Below, in pieces: positions 36,617-50,700 of a DNA stretch of 64,000 nt. The stretch covers positions 17,553,419 through 17,617,418 of the forward strand of contig JABBOT010000002.1 of assembly GCA_016165875.1 (NCBI GenBank), read 5' to 3'. The position numbers were made by a program, and so were the translations under genes. Every line of letters starts with the position of its first letter. Position 1 is the stretch's first letter. The notes below the pieces were generated by a model. It was not told the origin of the DNA. It did no database searches and saw only the letters and a program-made list of their open reading frames with translations. The stretch is from Acanthopleura granulata. Its lineage: Eukaryota > Mollusca > Polyplacophora > Chitonida > Chitonidae.

Positions 36617-39600
36617 ATGGCAGACATGTTCCGGACACGTGCGCTTGGTTTCCTGGCAATCGCCATTTTGGGCAGCAAGTCTGTTTTAGCTAAGGAAGGT
36701 GAGTCTGCAGTTCGTATAAAATATGTGGAATAACAGGTGCAACCAACCCACAGTAATAAATACTTGACTTAATAGACGTTAAGAGAATTACAGCTTGAAT
36801 TCGTGTCATCATAAAAAGTGCAACGAATCTAAACATTTTTGTATCCAAATCGTATATTTATATATCTTACGATATTGCAGGACTGTATGGAATTTAATTT
36901 TATAGAATAGAAAGAGAAAAAGCATTATAGTTATGTCGAAAATATCTCGGAGAAATGCTGCTTATTAATAAAAGCTAACTGATCAATCCAAAGGAACGTT
37001 TACCCACGTCTCCCTAGGGCAACTCATGCACATGGTTCTTCAGCAAGGACCACAAAGGGCTAATAACTGGGGTATTCCCTAACCCGGGGACAAAACGTGA
37101 CGGTGACAAAATTATTCGCACACATAAGGTAACAATCATTATAGAGTGCAATTCTCTTGGAAATGGAGTAAATGGACGAGATATTTAGTACACTCCGAGC
37201 GTAAGGCTTGTTCGGTGATGCAATCAGCTTGGTGCAGTGTTCTAGTAAACAGTAACTCCAGCATTGTAAACACAGGACTTATTGGTGTCTTCACAGGAAG
37301 TTTTGCCTTCGCCTCTTATTATGGGGACCACATGGTTCTACAGCGGGGACCCGATAGGGCCAACATTTGGGGCTACTCACCGAACCTGGGGGAAAATGTA
37401 ACTGTGACTGTGAGCGGTCACCCAGTGTACACCACCGTGGTCAAGGGTAATGTGGCGACAGGCGGTGTATGGTCAGTTAAACTTCCGGCCATCACCAGCA
37501 CGGGGCCTTACGTCATCACGGCCTCATCTACTTCAGGTACGATTCAGCTGCAGGATGTCCTGTTTGGAGACGTCTGGATTTGTTCGGGACAAAGTAACAT
37601 GCAACTTACAGTGTCAATGGTAAGACCCAGTTATAAATTCTTCGTAAAACGCCAATGACAAAAGTAAATATAGAAATGATAAATTTTTGTTTGTTTATTT
37701 GTTTGATTGCTTTTATGCCTTGCTCAATAATTTGACGCTGTATGACAGCATTCAGTTTTATGTTGGAAGAAACCGAAGAAGATCACCGGCCTTTGGCGAG
37801 ATATTGACCCACTTTCCAAAAAGATGAATGTTATATTGGTGGAAAGGAAGTCGTGTCTTTAAATTTCCGTTACTGGTCGGCTTTCCTAACGGAAATAAAT
37901 CATAAACTCTCTCCAGATCACATTTATGGAAGGAAATTTAACAGCATTACTGACACATAATTCCGTTATTTCATTAGCACTTAACCTGTTACTTGCACTA
38001 CATCCTAATCCTCTCGCATCCTAATTTAAGCTCTCCGCGCATTGGGTTCAAATAAAGACGTAAAATGTTTCCTTTCCAACCTTAAAACGTCGAAAACTTA
38101 AGCCGCCGTTGAGAGTTAATATGACTAAAACGTATGTCCGCCGCCGTATGAGTGAAATATTCTTGAGTGTGGCGTAGAACGTCAGTGAAATAAATAAATA
38201 AACCATTAAATATAGACAAAACGTTTGATCGTTGGCAGTAATTTTTGGCCCAGGGCCTGTGCAATGTTTTGTGGTTGTTTTCTAGGGCTACAATGCCTCG
38301 CAGGAAATTGCTGATGCTGATAACTATCCGAACATTCGCGTTATGACTATCACCAGAAGGGCTTCTCCAAGGCCAGATATAGATCTCCAACAAATCCTGC
38401 AGCCGTGGGCTTTAGCCAGCAGAGGTCAGTTGAGGATTACAGCTCCAAAGCTACATTTATTATATATATGGGTCACTATAACCCCAACTGCTGGTTCTGC
38501 AGCAGTTCCAAGTCAGGGATGTGTTGGGTACCTGGGGAGATGGTTTCCCTCTGATCCTTTCCGGTTTCCTTTAGTCTGGCAATGAACTTATCTGCTGCCA
38601 GGGAAAAATTAATGAACACTAAACGTTGAACCCAAATGAGATTTAAAAAATTACGAAATCTCAAAAGTTCTGTGGTTTTAATTAACCATGATATGTGAGG
38701 AAAACGTTTTCTTTACTTCTTAAGACTTTATCCATAAAGCTATTTTATTTAACAACATATTTTAAAACAGGTAATGTTTGTCTTAAAATGTAATGAACCT
38801 TTAAAAATGTAGGAAATATTGAGAGATAATCCGCCAATATTTGAAAGCAGTGTTAAACTGAAATAGACGGCGTAATTGACATTTTCAGCTTCGATAGGAG
38901 GCCCTGACTGGGATTACTTTTCGGCGGTCTGCTGGTTTTATGGGAAGTATTTGCACCGTCACCGTGGTTACCCGATTGGGCTGATCGACTCTAACTGGGG
39001 AGGGTCAGCTATAGAACCATGGATGACCCCCGAAGGTTTGGCAACTTGTAACGTTAAAGTTCCCAGGTAACATACCTTACTGAATCTAGACGCTTGTTTC
39101 TGAGCAGTTATTTTTTAACTTACATGCGCGATGTTTCTTCCCAGCTACACACGCTGAGAAAAACGGTTGTAATTTTACAGGCCAAAAATGCCGGTAATTT
39201 TGAGAGAAGTCAGGCTGTATATCTACATATACATACATGTCTACATTTGGCGTCCATCTTCACATAACTTCATTGTAAGTAATTTTACATTATATATAGT
39301 TGCAGAGTCAGGCCAATTTATTCTGGGTATATACTAATGATTTTTATGCACCTCTTTTAACTTTTGTAGATATACAGTTGAATTCACTGGCAAGCAAGTT
39401 GCCATCTAGGTTAGATGTAAAATTACAACCCTTTTTAACACAGTTAGTCCACTGGTGTCTAGTGTCTGTGTATATGAATATAACTATTAATAAAAATGAT
39501 CTTAATATACGCATCAGTAAATGAGCTTGATACACCTCTCAATTCTTCCATCTAAATCCAAACTTGGAGGAATACGCAACTTCCGGTTTAAAATCTGTAT

Positions 39601-42600
39601 TTGTCAAAATGCGATAGCAAAAAATATGAAACCTGTATTTCCCTTTCTATGTGATAAAGACTTGTCAAGTGTACAAATCCATTTCTTGCAATGACAGCCC
39701 TCTTGTAATGGCCAAGCCTGTCCCGGGTGTGTTTTATGTTCCGGATGAACCAACAGTGTTGTGGAACGCCATGATGAAACCGTTAGTGAATCTGACAATC
39801 TACGGAGCCATCTGGTACCAAGGTATTTTCTTTACCAGCTTTGTCATCTGGCTTTTCTGCTTATCTCTGGACAGTTAAGTCAGAGATACTGAATATATGA
39901 TGTATTTATTAACTTTTATACCTAACTGGATTAGATGTCGTTGATGATGTTTGCTACTATGAACGTTCCATAAAATCACATTTCTTGTTGATTCCGAATC
40001 TGTATTGATCTGGAGCATTAGCTTTAACTGAAAGTGTTCAAGTAGCCTCAAGGCAAACACTGGCAGAGAAAAAGACCCTTGCTCATTTTCACGTTGAGGT
40101 CTGTGCCTTTTTAAAGCTATATTTGTACCCAGGTGAGACCAATGCGAGGGACCCCTCGGCTTATAAATGTCTTTTCCCGGCAATGATAGAAAGTTGGAGG
40201 AAAAACTTCTACCATGGATCTGGGGGAGAAACGGATGCTACATTCCCTTTTGGATTTGTTCAGGTGAAAATTAACGTATTCTCAATGAGGATCAACCTTT
40301 TTGATATCGCATCAGAACCTTTCACTGTATTGTTCATTACGTGTGCTAAGTTTGCTCGCATTTCACAGTTAGCAGTTCGCAAGGGGTCAGTCCAATTTTT
40401 CCAAGAGCACACTTTAATAAGCCCACAATAGTGGCTTTGTAAGCACCCTTATTAATTACACCAGCATGACGCGTTCCTGAATAGTTATAATGAAAGCACA
40501 CTGGAAATTAATCGCGGATCACACGATTTCGTAATTAGATTTGGATGTCACACCTGGACTGTCCTCTTCGTATCTTTAAAAACTCGGTTTCTTTGACGGT
40601 TTCTCTGTAAAATATTGTTGGCTTTAGCTACTATTTATATAATGATTTCTTACATATTGTTATTGGAGCTGGTGTTATAGAATGTTTTCGAAATCGGTCT
40701 TTAGACTATCGAGGTAGAACGTCTCTCCATGGGTTACGACAGGTAGAGCTGTCGGACTTGACGATTAGATTTGGGACAATTAATTGGCGCATTGCGGTAT
40801 TTGCACACTTTCCAAGTATCATTCCCGTGGTAAAATCCATCTGTAGTTTTTCAGACTCTCGGCTGGGAAAACGTTATAGCCTGTCTGTCATACGCCGGAC
40901 AGTGGTTCCTCCGCTTCACACTGGCCATGAACTAGTTCACTTTGTACCGCACCCTCCAAAAGTTCATTCTACTATTTGTTCGTGCGAACTTTGGCATGTG
41001 TGGTACCTGGGCATAACCTGTGAGACCTCCAACAGATAACCGCATACAGGTGCTCGGCATAGATTCAAGACATTGATGCTCTGGCTATTAAAGCCCGTAG
41101 TTCCCAACACAGTTCAGAGTGAAAACATTTCCCACGTCTTTCTGAAAAATTGTTGTACATGTGATATAGTGTAAATGTTCATTTTGCCCACCCAACAAAA
41201 GGCCTTGGTGATGTAATACATGGACGATTTAATAGTTTCAGAGAGCGTGACAGTATTGTTTAGTAAACTGTCGAGATGTCAGAAATCGAGATAAAAATGT
41301 ACGGTAGTCGTTTATGATGCAACATACATGTATATTTAATGTGTCAAAACCATTATATTCTTATGCTTATTCGAACTATCATATCTCTAGCTAACATACA
41401 TATTTCTAAGATTAGGTTTATTTATTTCATTGATATTTTACACCGCACTCAAGAATATTTCAGTTATACGACGGTGGCTAGCATCATGGTGAGAGGAAAC
41501 CGGGCAGAGCGTGAGGGAAATCCACGGCCGTCCGTTAATTGCTCTCAGACGTCTAAGATTATTACTGATGACTGTTGATATCATAGCAATAACTTTGACA
41601 CGTCTGCGTGATGAACAAGTAGGCCCATGTCATATAAGGCCAGAACTACCATATTGTTAGCAGAAACTTCGGAAAGCAAAGATAAAAAGAACACTCATTG
41701 TCAACTTAAGACAATGTGAAGAGGCGGAGGTTGGTTTCGAAGCCCTGACACTAGTCTCTGCACGTAGATGTGATGACAGTTACAAGTGACCTTGTGCAGC
41801 GCTAGACAGGTTCTTAGGCTGTGTTCTTGTCCACAGCTTGCACCGTGGACCCAGCAGAGCATTATTGGTAACTTTCCGGCCCTACGATGGTCTCAGACTG
41901 CTGGTTACGGTTACGTACCCAACCCCCTCATGAACAAGGTCTTTATGTCAGTGGCAATGGATCTTGCCGACTACGACAGTCCTTGGAATACGTAAGGACA
42001 TTGTCTCTCTCCTCGTATCTTATCCGACAGACAGCGATAACTCAGCCTAATTGTTGATGTAACCTTGTATGCAGATGTCTATGTTCACGGAGTCAATGAA
42101 TAGTGGTTTTATTTTGAAAGTGACTTTAAAAGGTCATTGCCGTTGCACTTTAACTGCAGTTGCGATATGATTTTATTTCTTTCTTTTGACGTGATATCTT
42201 ACTTTGTTTTAATTTTTACCTTATAACTCTGGATTTTTTTCAGCATAATACTCTTATCATTGCAGTACCCATCCAAAAAACAAACAAGACGTGGGCCTAC
42301 GCCTGGGTTTGGCCGCTGAGGCTGTAGCTTACGGGGTTCCGAATGTACGATATCAGGGACCATTCCCTACTACTGTGTCCGTCAACCCAACCTCAGGTAC
42401 CGTGACTATAGAGTTTGACAATGGAAGGACGCCGCTCGAAGTTAGGAGCAATGACGGTTTTGAGGTATGTACATGAAGTCCACAAATACCAAATACACTG
42501 TCAAAATAAAAGCAATGAATCTTGAGACGTACATGTATTCAAATATCGCGAAAACTGTGAAAAGCACTTCAAGGCCTGAGTACATGTATCTCCAGTCTTA

Positions 42601-43165
42601 GCTTAAAAAGTTGTGGATTAGAGGTACTTTCAGACAAAAACCAAGTTTGTGTTCACAGAAGTTCATCACTCATTTGCTACAACACGGATTTTGCTCGCTA
42701 AATACCTTTCCCGCAGTTAACGGTGCACGGGAAGTGCCATTATTAGTCCTCCAATGGTTCCTGGGTTGGCTGAATTGGATTGGGAGGGGGAACTAAAAGT
42801 TGCATCTCGTCTGCCCGTCTGTACGAAAATAGGTTTCTGCCTGACTATTCTGTCAGCTCAGACCGGAAGGGGACATTTATTGCATTTGCAGAATGTTTGT
42901 TTAAATTACTCAGGTGTGCTGCTCAGCCAACATGAACGCAAAGTGCTTCACAAACGACGCCGAATGGAAGGCAGCGCCCATAACGGGTCACCGGACATCA
43001 TCCATAGACTTGACGTACGGTCAGAATTGCGGCGCCGGCGTCCATATCCTTGGCGTCAGGTACGCCTGGAGGGAGAGTCCGTGTCCGGCAATGAAATGCG
43101 CAGTTTACAGCAAATCTACCGCCCTACCTGCACCTCCCTATTTGTCTCTAGGTTATTATGCTTGA
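36617..43165 (+). CDS. Sialate O-acetylesterase, tandem copy E
   Basis: Nine exons: 36617-36698, 37297-37619, 38286-38424, 38889-39066, 39698-39822, 40133-40263, 41837-41991, 42266-42464 and 42914-43165. All phases match, giving 527 aa. The start ATG is 36617 (MADMFRT); a second in-frame ATG at 36626 aligns with the start of C and psiD. A hydrophobic leader ends near SVLA. Nucleophile Ser127 (CSGQSNMQ) and His380 (THPKNK) are present, as are NWGGSAIEPW and QGETN. This is the copy closest to canonical SIAE motifs and the best candidate for the conserved enzyme. It is the last copy of the array and is convergent with the EGF/SEA gene. No AATAAA follows the stop closely, unlike B, C and psiD. 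Intron 1 has a decayed duplicate of exon 2. Confidence 0.94.
37010..37130 (+). pseudogene. Decayed duplicate of SIAE exon 2 inside intron 1 of copy E
   Basis: The run 'catggttcttcagcaagg' followed by 'ccacaaagggctaata-ctggggta', 'cctaacccggggacaaaacg' and 'gacggtgaca' aligns with the first third of exon 2. It has lost the acceptor and several bases. The functional exon 2 lies about 170 bp downstream. Confidence 0.75.
37685..37815 (-). repeat. SINE-like tail with second-type body
   Basis: The minus-oriented tail ('tgtttatttgtttgattgcttttatgcc') is followed by the body 'gaagatcaccggcctttggcgaga'. That body differs from the main SINE and is shared with insertions near 48155, 50095 and 58360. 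Confidence 0.6.
41412..41556 (-). repeat. SINE 3' part in intron 6 of copy E
   Basis: The element is minus-oriented, with 'tttatttcattgatattttacaccgc' and 'actcaagaatatttcagtta', then the body 'gaggaaaccgggcagagcg'. The tRNA-like head is missing. Confidence 0.75.
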
Positions 43166-44749
43166 GTGGGAAGTAAATCCGGAAGCGTCACCGCAGATAT
43201 GACTTTGTTTTAACATATAAATTTCATCAACTTGTTCATGTACTTATCCTTAATGCTGTGTTAAACACTGAAGAACTAAACTTATTACAACAACCTTTTC
43301 AGACAAACTTTAGGAGTATAGCCAAGATTCTAATGATAGAACTTCACTGAGACCACTCCGGGTTTCGAACCAGTGATCTCAAAATGAAGCAACTTATTGC
43401 CAGCAATTTATGCCGACCATTTAGACCATTACTGAAATAATGTGAACGCATCAACTAAATTTACTTCCTATAGTTTCTTGTACACAATGCTATACACTTA
43501 ACATGACTGCGATCGAACATTTCAACGCATTCACAAAATAATCCACGAGTGAGGGAAGACAGACAATATGGAGATTTGCATGTATTCAGATAATGTATTT
43601 TTAATGTAAGTTTTCAACGTAATATCAGCAAGTGCTTGGGGTGATTGTTAAACAATTGCTCCTTACCAAACACACTTTTAAAGCTTATTCGCATTAAAAT
43701 AACACATCAGTATACAAGCATAATATCAAATAACATAAGCAAAGATTGATAATACTTTCTTGGGTGTACAATTTAAACTTAATTGTAATGATTACATATA
43801 TCTGAGCACCAAAGTGTTACATATACACATATTCCCATGAAGGTAAAGGGTTAGTTTCAAAAACTGGAAGACCTATTTCATAAACATCAAACAGAAATAC
43901 ATTACCAGTATAAAATTTGCATTCAACCTGCCAAAGTTACTTTTTTTTTTTTCAAAACGCACACATATTTCTCTCCACTCCAAATATGTGCAGTAAAATT
44001 TTTTAAAGCTAATAACAGAAACCATTCGAAGCTTATCGTTATGCATGATTGATTCATGTCCGTGGGTTCAAAATCATGCCACTGTCAACCTGAATATATA
44101 CCTTTTTGAATGAGACATGAAAACATCATGTCACGGAAATCATTTCCGAACTACTTGTCATTCAAAACCAAACAAACAAAAAACTATTCATTTAACTCAA
44201 ATTTTCAGCAATATTATAGTGGAGAAAGAACCACTCTTTGTTGTGTGTCACAAACATAACAAAATATTCTACTTTGTAGAGATCACACGAATATCACAGA
44301 CACGAAACACAGCAATCATATGGAACATCTAGAGGCCCAATGCCATCTTCACACATCTAGTACATTTCTTTCAACGACAGCCATTACAACGTATATACAA
44401 TCACAAAATAAAAAAGATGCACTAACTGTCGGTTCATTCTCGCCTCTTCTCAAAAGCACTAAATATTGGTTGAGTTCAAACTATCACCGAACAGTGACAT
44501 TTGCTTATGCAAAATATATACTTTCCAGTCTCATGGACAGGTTGTGGTCTGTGTTCCTGTATCACTCAGACAACCTGGAACATGCCAATTAATATGGCAA
44601 TATGTGCCAGGCTCTTGTTCTGTTGGTAGATTTTTAACCTTTAATAAGAAGTTTATAATACATATACTTGCCTCTGTTTAACTGAACAAATTCCATTCAC
44701 TCCCATGAGACAGATACTAGTAGCCAGTACTCCACTCATGTCAATACTG
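43166..44749. other. Tail-to-tail spacer between SIAE copy E and the EGF/SEA gene
   Basis: Both flanking genes end here. On the minus strand an ATTAAA (44645-44640) lies about 105 bases past the EGF/SEA stop and could serve as its polyadenylation signal. No other feature was seen in the AT-rich remainder. Confidence 0.5.
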
Positions 44750-47700
44750 TCACGGTGAGTCACCAGTCTGATAAGATCTGCTCTTATCCTTCCTGATCAC
44801 GGGCCTCTTGATGTGGAACTGAAAGAGATGGAAGAGTAAAGGCATCAGTTTAAATGGTGTATGGGTAGCGATGTCTTGTCCCTACATCTGTACATACTGA
44901 CAAACAGGCTGCTTCACACATCAGCTCTTCCACAGCGTGAAGCTAATACGCAATTTTCCAGTTTTATTTATTTATCTGAATCGTGTTTTACGCCATACTG
45001 AAAGAGATTTCACTTTAATGGCGACAAGCATGATGAGAAGAAACCAAGCAGAGCCTGGGGAAAACCCAGGAGCATCCGCAAATTGCTGGTAGATCTTCCT
45101 TCCTGGAAGGTAGCTAGCATGTGTTGGATTTGAACTCACAGCAACCTCAGTGGTGAGAGGCTTTGGGGTCATGGTACTACCTTAGCGCAACCATCACCAG
45201 TCAACACATACCAAGTTTCCAGTTTTGAAGAACATCTTTACGCTTTGGTACTTAGTGTGAACAGTGAGACAATTTACAAAAACTAGTCCATGAAAGTTTT
45301 AGAAAGTAGGTTGTGATTGGCAGATTACTGCGGCAGAGAGATTGACATTTACAGAAGCCAATAATCGGATCACTTTCAAGTGGTATTGGTCTGTAACAAA
45401 TGTTACCCTACGCTTTTGGCCACACGATTGTCTCAGACCACTTATTGTCACCATACAAGGCTCCACCACAAACAATGACAGCAGGGAATCTAAAATTTCA
45501 CTCTCCACGACTGGCTCTGAACCTGCAACTTTTGTGTCCTAGCCATTTACACTGTGTCCTGGTCAAAACACGCAATACCATGATACAGTTTTTCATTCAT
45601 TCATGTACTTATATTTCTGTTTGACTGGTCTTTGACACCACATTCACAAATATTTTTTTAAATCCATGTATATACATGTATAAGCAAGTGATTGAGTTTT
45701 TAGTGGAAGGAAACAGAAATTTTTGGAGTAAACCACTGCCTCTTGTAAGATATGTGACAAACCAGCACACATTATAAATACTTCTGCCTCTGGAGAACAG
45801 TAAAGGCTACAACAGTAATGTTTTATACAGTTGAAGAAAATGCTGTCAGGCCTAGTGGGGAATGTATGCTGGAGTTGGTGACCATCACTGGATTTGAATA
45901 TGTAATCTCACGGATGGTAAACTGGCTGACAATCAGTAAGAGTATGGATCTTATAACATACAATATGGGTGATGATATGTGGTAAATGTTTACCGTTTCA
46001 TCAGGAGACAGTGCCTTGAAGACGTAATCCCAGGAGTAATTGCCGGATTCTTCTGATACGCCTTCACCTGCAAAAATACCCATCTTCATGTAATACTGCA
46101 CCAAATGTTGTACTTACATATATGTCACAAGTCCCTTGAAAATTGTCAAAATATTTTAATAACATGTTCTGCATGTTATAGCGGTAATGCCCGTTTCCAT
46201 TTCATTGCATATCATTACAATCTCAGTTGTAAGAAACAGACTGCAGTGAGATAACTCCTCTTTGATGAGTTAAAGTGGTTTTCAGCAAAAGTTTAGGCCT
46301 ATCACAAAGGTGTCACCAATGAGGTGGCATTCTGATCCACCTGGAGACATATTTACAGTGCTGCCTCACTAAAATGACATGCGGAACACAATCCCTGAGG
46401 AGATAGGACATACCCCCCAGCCAGAGTGTACTCTGATATGTCTGAAAACAAACTGACTAGTACTTGGCTTTATCCTCGTTGCTTGACACTCACCACAACT
46501 AGTCAGGGTACTCTGAGAGCACACTGTATGACCAGTCCTTGGCTTATCTCTTTATGTCAAGCAGTGTAAAACATGTACCAAGATAATACATTTTTTTTGA
46601 TGCCTAGAACCAGGTGAGGGCTTTCTCATCCTGATCTGGGTGCATGCTCTAGAGTCTACATGTACGTGTCAGTTATGTCCACATCTGTCAGTTTCACTTT
46701 CGAGGTAAATTCTAGGTACTATTATGTATGTGAATCACAACCTTCTCAAAGTTAAACTCAACAAAAACATGATTTGATATGGTGTCAGAATTAAGACGCA
46801 AGTACTGTAAACAAGATTAATCAGCTGAATGATTTATGTGATTCCTCCAGCCTGACATACCTTTATACGGTTCTGCAGAAGCCCCGGGAGTGTAACGGAT
46901 CACATCTGACCCTGGGACGACCCCCTCGGGTCTCTGATTAGAAAACAGATCTTGACTCCCTGCCGTTCCCTCCCTGCCTTGACCGTCCTGCCACTCGCGG
47001 TTGGTGAACGGGGAAAAGGGGGAGGTAACTCCAGTGGCCTTCTTGGTGAAGGCAGTGCCCCTGGAAAAAAAACCTCTCTACAATTCAGAATCCCTCTTGT
47101 TGCAATCTGTATATGCTGACAACATTAGATAAGCATCATCAAGGCCTATCGAGCGGAAGCAGAGGTATATGTACGTTGTCTGGAGGTGAAGTTGATCCAT
47201 AGTGGTTCAGCAATGGCAGCTGTCAATTCTATAACTATGTACTAGCTGTCGCACTCATATTGTTGTATTACAGGGTGGTTTATACAAAAGAACAACCCAC
47301 ATGTATGACTCCTGTGTACATTTACACTTCTACATTAATCCTAATTTTTCAATACCAGGATTTTTATTATCAGTGCAGTGTCGTAAAGTGTATGTATGCT
47401 TGGGTTATACGTCAGACAGGACAATTTTTCAGTCGTATGACAACGGGAAGTCCTTACAATGTGTTTATATGCTGCTTCTCCTTGTGGCAGGGTGAGTCCA
47501 TGCTGCCAAAGTACATGCCGAAAACACTAGACATGACATCCTTCCCAGTCACGATCATACTGACAGCAGGCCAACCAGTCCTGTTTCCTTGCTTTAACGT
47601 CTGAATACCAAGCGTCAAGCGAGGCAGCAACAAGTACCCCCGATTGATCCCAGATCTCCTGACCTCAACGCGAATGCTCTAACCACCAGGCCAACCGTAA

Positions 47701-50700
47701 AATAAGAATTGTAGCTGAGTTTTTGTTTTAAACTCGGGTCAAACATTGCTTTGAGAAATCAACCACTGATAAGAAATCTACACTGTTTGCTGATCATATC
47801 CCGAAAAAAAAGACGTGTTATTTGTAGAGTTAGAATACTGCAGAACTTACAGATCACGAAGCTCGATAGAAGTGAGTGAATGCTTGTCCCCGTCATCTCT
47901 GGATCTGCACCACTGCACAATCATAAACACCAGGATAACCACAGACACCAGCATCGGTACACCAATAGCTACTCCCAGCCTCCAGTCTGGCAGAAACAAA
48001 ATTACTTCTATACAGATGCAGTACAAAACATGTTCACATGGGTATATGGCTAGGCATGGCAATCCTCGTAAAACAGGAATAAAGCTTATGACACACACTT
48101 TTTAAGCTCTGCTCAACATTATATATTAATTTTTACCACCATGGTCAGGTTTCTTTCTTTATTTTACTGCCGCTTAGCCTTCTTACTCCAGAACGTTTCA
48201 CTAGTATACCATGGCGGTCACATTCACTGCTGAAGGAAACTGGGGTTCCGGCATAAACCACCAACCTTTGGCAAGTTACTGGCACACTTTGCCACCTGTG
48301 ACATACAGAAACTTGTATTCACCTCATACTGGTGGGAGACAAGGGTCTCCAGTGGTCGTCAGACTGAGCAAATGGCCCCCACAAACATTGTTAGCCACTG
48401 GTTGTGGAAAAGAGCAATGAGAGTGGAGACATGTTTAGATAACTCAGGGCTTATGTCTACAAAGCTGTCCTAGTTGACCAATTATCATGGCAACACATAC
48501 TATTTGTAACAATACAGATTTTCAGGGTGGTTACAGCCAACTCTACATAGGACTGCTTTGTAGAGTCAGGCCCATATACAGCTATATGGGAGACACAGTT
48601 GTACAGAAGAAACCAAAGCACTGCTTTCATGTTACATAAAATGTTTCAATCAGGTATTGTACATGAACCCTTGACTGTGAAAGCTGAGGTATATTCTGGT
48701 AAAGAGAGCTTACACTTAAGTCACTACAAACAACACAAGTGTAAAGTGCACCGAACATTTGGCTGTATCACCACTTTTCGTCCTAAATCTATGGACAAAA
48801 GTCTGACATGTCCACAAATGTAGGATGAAAAAGCCCACATTGCAAAGTGTTCAATGCCATTTACATCATGCTATTTGCAATAAACTGATGAATACTCATT
48901 TTACAATGGGAGACTCTGGCGGGCTACACGAAAGGGTCCAAATTGCAGTAAAGGCACATTGTTTCCAGGTCTGACACTGCAGGGCTTGTGTACTACGTAA
49001 GTGTTTTGTGAACATACACCTAAAGGTGTGACGCACTAGCAGTAAAGAACGAAGGCGCACACAGCTTTGGACCTTTTCATTCAGGTGGGAAGGAGTTTGC
49101 GAGTTTGTCATTATAACTAAACCGCAACTACAAATAAGTTCAAACAACAACTTGATTTTGACAACACATGCAGAATAAACAAGTACAAGTTCTGCATTTT
49201 ATGTTAATATTAAAAGAAGGAAAGGCATTGAGGAATAAAAAATACGAAGCTTTCAATAAACTGAAGAATGTTGACAATGAGAGACTGCAGTGAATGTACC
49301 CATCAATATCCACAGCAGCCTACACTTGATGAAGTTAAATAATCATATATTCACATGTAACAGCACAGTGAAAACAAAGCAGATAACTCCATACCTAAAG
49401 GCCCAGGAGCGGGAGAGGTGGTTGTGGGTGTCAATTTTGTTTCTGGATGTCTGGCAAAAAATTTAAGAAAGATATAATCATGAAATACAAATATATCATT
49501 AACAGATTGAGTATTGATAGGCATCCACGTCTTTGATATTTGACAGTTTGTTTTAGGAATTTTAGAAAACTGTCGAAGTAAAAGATGGGGAAAAAATTAC
49601 AACTCTCTTTCACATTAATTTCACATAAATTATGAACAAATTACAGACAACTTTGCTGGCTTGTACCATTTCCACTACCATTCCACTAGCTTATCACCAG
49701 TACACCATTTGCACGCTTGTACCATTCCACTACCATTCCCACTAGCTTATCACCAGCACACCGTTTGCAGGCTTGTGCCATTCCACTACCATTCCCACCA
49801 GCTTATCACCAGCACACCGTTTGCACGCTTGTACCATTCCACTACCATTCCCACTAGCTTATCACCAGCACACCATGTGCAGGTTTGTACCATTCCACTA
49901 GGTCATCATCAGCACACCATTTGCAGGTTTCTACCATTCCACTAGATTATAATCAGCACACCATTTGCAGGTTTGTATCATTCACCATTCCCACCAGCTT
50001 ATCACCAGCACACCATTTGCAGACTTGTACAATTCCAGTACCATTCCCACTAGCTTTCATATTTTAGACCCGCAAACCGATTAATTTAGAAGATTTTAAC
50101 GACCATACTGAAGAATTCTCATTTTAAGAGTGAAGGAAACAGCAGTGCCCGAGAATTGCAGCACCATCGTTTGGTCAGTTTCTGATAAACCTTCCCATGT
50201 GTACCAGACAAGTGGCCTCCACTGAGTGATCGGCTGCATGAATCCCGTGAACCTGTACCTGATATGTCCTTGCAACTGAATGACAAGTGTCTTTAACCAC
50301 TGAACCATGACCGTCAGGGACAACTGGGAGAGAATAATCCCCACTGACTCATTTGACTATGGGAGCTGCAGTGGCCATGAAGGATAACATACCTGTCAGC
50401 ACAGGTGACATAAGAGCCATGGGATACACACACTGTGTTTGTTGTCAATGGGCATGGATTCCAGTCACATGTGATATCGTCAGAAACAGGATCTGATAAG
50501 AATAAATATTCATGCTTCTTAGTGGTGATTTAAACTCTACTCAACAATATTTCTGTTTTGACCACAATGGTCAGGTTTATTTATTAATTTATTTATTTTA
50601 AAGGAGCACAAACTACATGTATCACAGGGATGCAAGCTGTATGCAGGGCTGCGAAAAGCTAGTTGTAGAATATATCTTCAAAATTTCTTTCGAGTCTTCT

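Noticed and set aside
40758..41039. 93-codon open frame in intron 6 of copy E
   Set aside because: No recognisable domain or splice context; probably intronic noise.
42754..43176. 140-codon frame overlapping SIAE copy E exon 9 in another phase
   Set aside because: The phase-consistent frame is the one starting at 42914 and ending at 43165; this one is its shadow.
49661..49945. 94-codon Tyr/His/Ser/Pro-rich plus-strand frame
   Set aside because: It is generated by the 56-bp minisatellite and lies in an intron of a minus-strand gene.
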